A DNA stretch of 5,101 nt from Nitrososphaerales archaeon TH526 (GTDB taxonomy: Archaea > Thermoproteota > Nitrososphaeria > Nitrososphaerales > Nitrososphaeraceae). The translations under genes and the position numbers were made by a program. The stretch is taken from NCBI GenBank assembly GCA_014523665.1, contig JAATVR010000120.1:1-5101 (forward strand). Reading direction: 5' to 3'. Position 1 is the first letter of the stretch. Each line of letters starts with the position of its first letter. A model generated the notes under the pieces. It worked only from the letters and a program-made list of their open reading frames with translations. It did no database searches and was not told the DNA's origin. Shown in pieces: positions 4,383-5,101 of the stretch.

Positions 4383-5093
4383 ATGCAAGTCTTAAGCAAA
4401 TATGATAAAGAGCAACTTGTAATTAAAATGCATGAAGAGGGTAGAACTATGCGGGATATTGCATCTGGCGTGCACATGTCTTTTAGCGACATTGGCAAAA
4501 TTATCAGAAGATTAGACGGTCGAACTAATAATGATAATACTGATATTGACTTAAGTAACAAATCTAAAGCGACAAAAGCTCTGTGGTTATTTAAAAATGG
4601 AAAGCGTCCGATCGACGTAGCGATCGAGTTAGACATCCCATATGATGAAGTGACAGAGTTGGAGCAAGAGTTTTGGGCGTTAAATCAGTTGTATGATTTG
4701 CCATTAGTTTACCAGCAGCTAAAATACGATTTTGATTCATTCTTTGAATTATTCAAACTGTTGAAGAAAAATAAAGTGCTAAGTAAACAATATATCTTAA
4801 AGTTTCTCAGATGTGCTGGGGAGGGTCTACCAGCTTTGGAAAACAGATGTCAACAGCTCAGCAGTGATGTATTAGAACTGCAATTTAGGAAGAAAAAATT
4901 AAGTGATGAAGTAGCAATACAATGCTCTAGTATATCACAATTAGAAAAGTCATTAAATTGGTATAAAACAGAGATTGAACAAAAGAAGCAAATCATATCG
5001 AACTTGGATCGACAACTAAATCAAAAGAGTAATACTTTAGAAGAAAAACTAACTAGGGATGACTCAACCACGGCACAAGTAACTAGCCTCTAG
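4383..5093 (+). CDS. Helix-turn-helix protein with C-terminal coiled coil
   Basis: This 236-residue protein has an N-terminal helix-turn-helix at about residues 7-44: a first helix YDKEQLVIKMHEEG, then TMRDIASGVHMS as turn and second helix, and FSDIGKIIRRL as recognition helix. Residues about 61-98 (SKATKALWLFKNG, then PIDVAIELDIPYDEV) look like a second, resolvase- or sigma-like helical triplet ending in a motif with EFWALNQLYDL. Residues about 105-145 are helical, and 150-225 are a long coiled coil rich in Gln, Glu, Lys and Leu, probably for oligomerisation. I recall similar HTH/coiled-coil proteins as numerous in Nitrososphaeria genomes, without known function. ATG 4383 is the first start after an in-frame TAA at 4377 and is needed to keep the first helix whole. 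No membrane segment or catalytic motif is visible. It is probably a DNA-binding regulator or chromatin-associated protein; the target is unknown. Confidence 0.85.
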   Translation: MQVLSKYDKEQLVIKMHEEGRTMRDIASGVHMSFSDIGKIIRRLDGRTNNDNTDIDLSNKSKATKALWLFKNGKRPIDVAIELDIPYDEVTELEQEFWALNQLYDLPLVYQQLKYDFDSFFELFKLLKKNKVLSKQYILKFLRCAGEGLPALENRCQQLSSDVLELQFRKKKLSDEVAIQCSSISQLEKSLNWYKTEIEQKKQIISNLDRQLNQKSNTLEEKLTRDDSTTAQVTSL

Positions 5094-5101
5094 TTAAATA
5101 T

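Noticed and set aside
4355..4636. Minus-strand open frame of 93 codons across the start of the helix-turn-helix gene
   Set aside because: It is antisense to a well-supported gene, shows no domain or convincing start context, and its hydrophobic composition comes from the complement of the coding strand.

Overview
The window is AT-rich and compact. It is most likely from a soil ammonia-oxidising archaeon of the class Nitrososphaeria (Thaumarchaeota; a Nitrososphaera- or Nitrosocosmicus-like genome). The evidence is indirect: TATA-like boxes about 26 bases from start codons, almost no Shine-Dalgarno sites, a fragment resembling the N-terminal domain of archaeal RadA, and a helix-turn-helix plus coiled-coil protein of a kind I associate with that group. 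No ribosomal RNA, tRNA or core metabolic gene is present to confirm it. This looks like accessory sequence made of small hypothetical proteins and pentapeptide-repeat membrane proteins.

Left part (1-864). A small helical protein on the plus strand (11-331) faces a two-gene minus-strand unit: a DUF1059-family protein (864-607), then, 12 bases on, a CX2C/CX2C zinc-ribbon protein (594-370). The convergent junction (312-368) carries two back-to-back hairpins and an A-run that reads as a T-run for the minus-strand unit. The DUF1059 gene has a TATA-like box placed for a leaderless transcript.

Intergenic region (865-1076). It holds that promoter and a 90-base element (954-1043) bounded by near-perfect inverted repeats of 20-22 bases around a C-rich core. 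Part of the core recurs, inverted, inside the 3' end of the DUF1059 gene.

Central part (1077-4179). Three plus-strand genes have gaps of 32 and 17 bases and could form one transcription unit. The first is a stand-alone RadA/Rad51-type helix-hairpin-helix domain that stops where the ATPase core would begin. The second is a 537-residue protein with a Cys/His cap, an 11-residue-period pentapeptide repeat domain and a C-terminal two-helix membrane module. The third is a 376-residue protein with one N-terminal membrane helix followed by about 50 A(D/N)LXX pentapeptides. Charge distribution suggests the two pentapeptide domains lie on opposite sides of the membrane.

Right part (4180-5101). An AT-rich spacer with a weak hairpin and a perfect 10-base tandem repeat precedes a 236-residue protein with an N-terminal helix-turn-helix, a probable second helical DNA-binding-like segment and a long coiled coil.

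The most unusual features are the adjacent pair of pentapeptide membrane proteins, with recent DNA-level repeat amplification in the first, and the 90-base inverted-repeat element next to the truncated RadA-like gene. I cannot show that they form one system.
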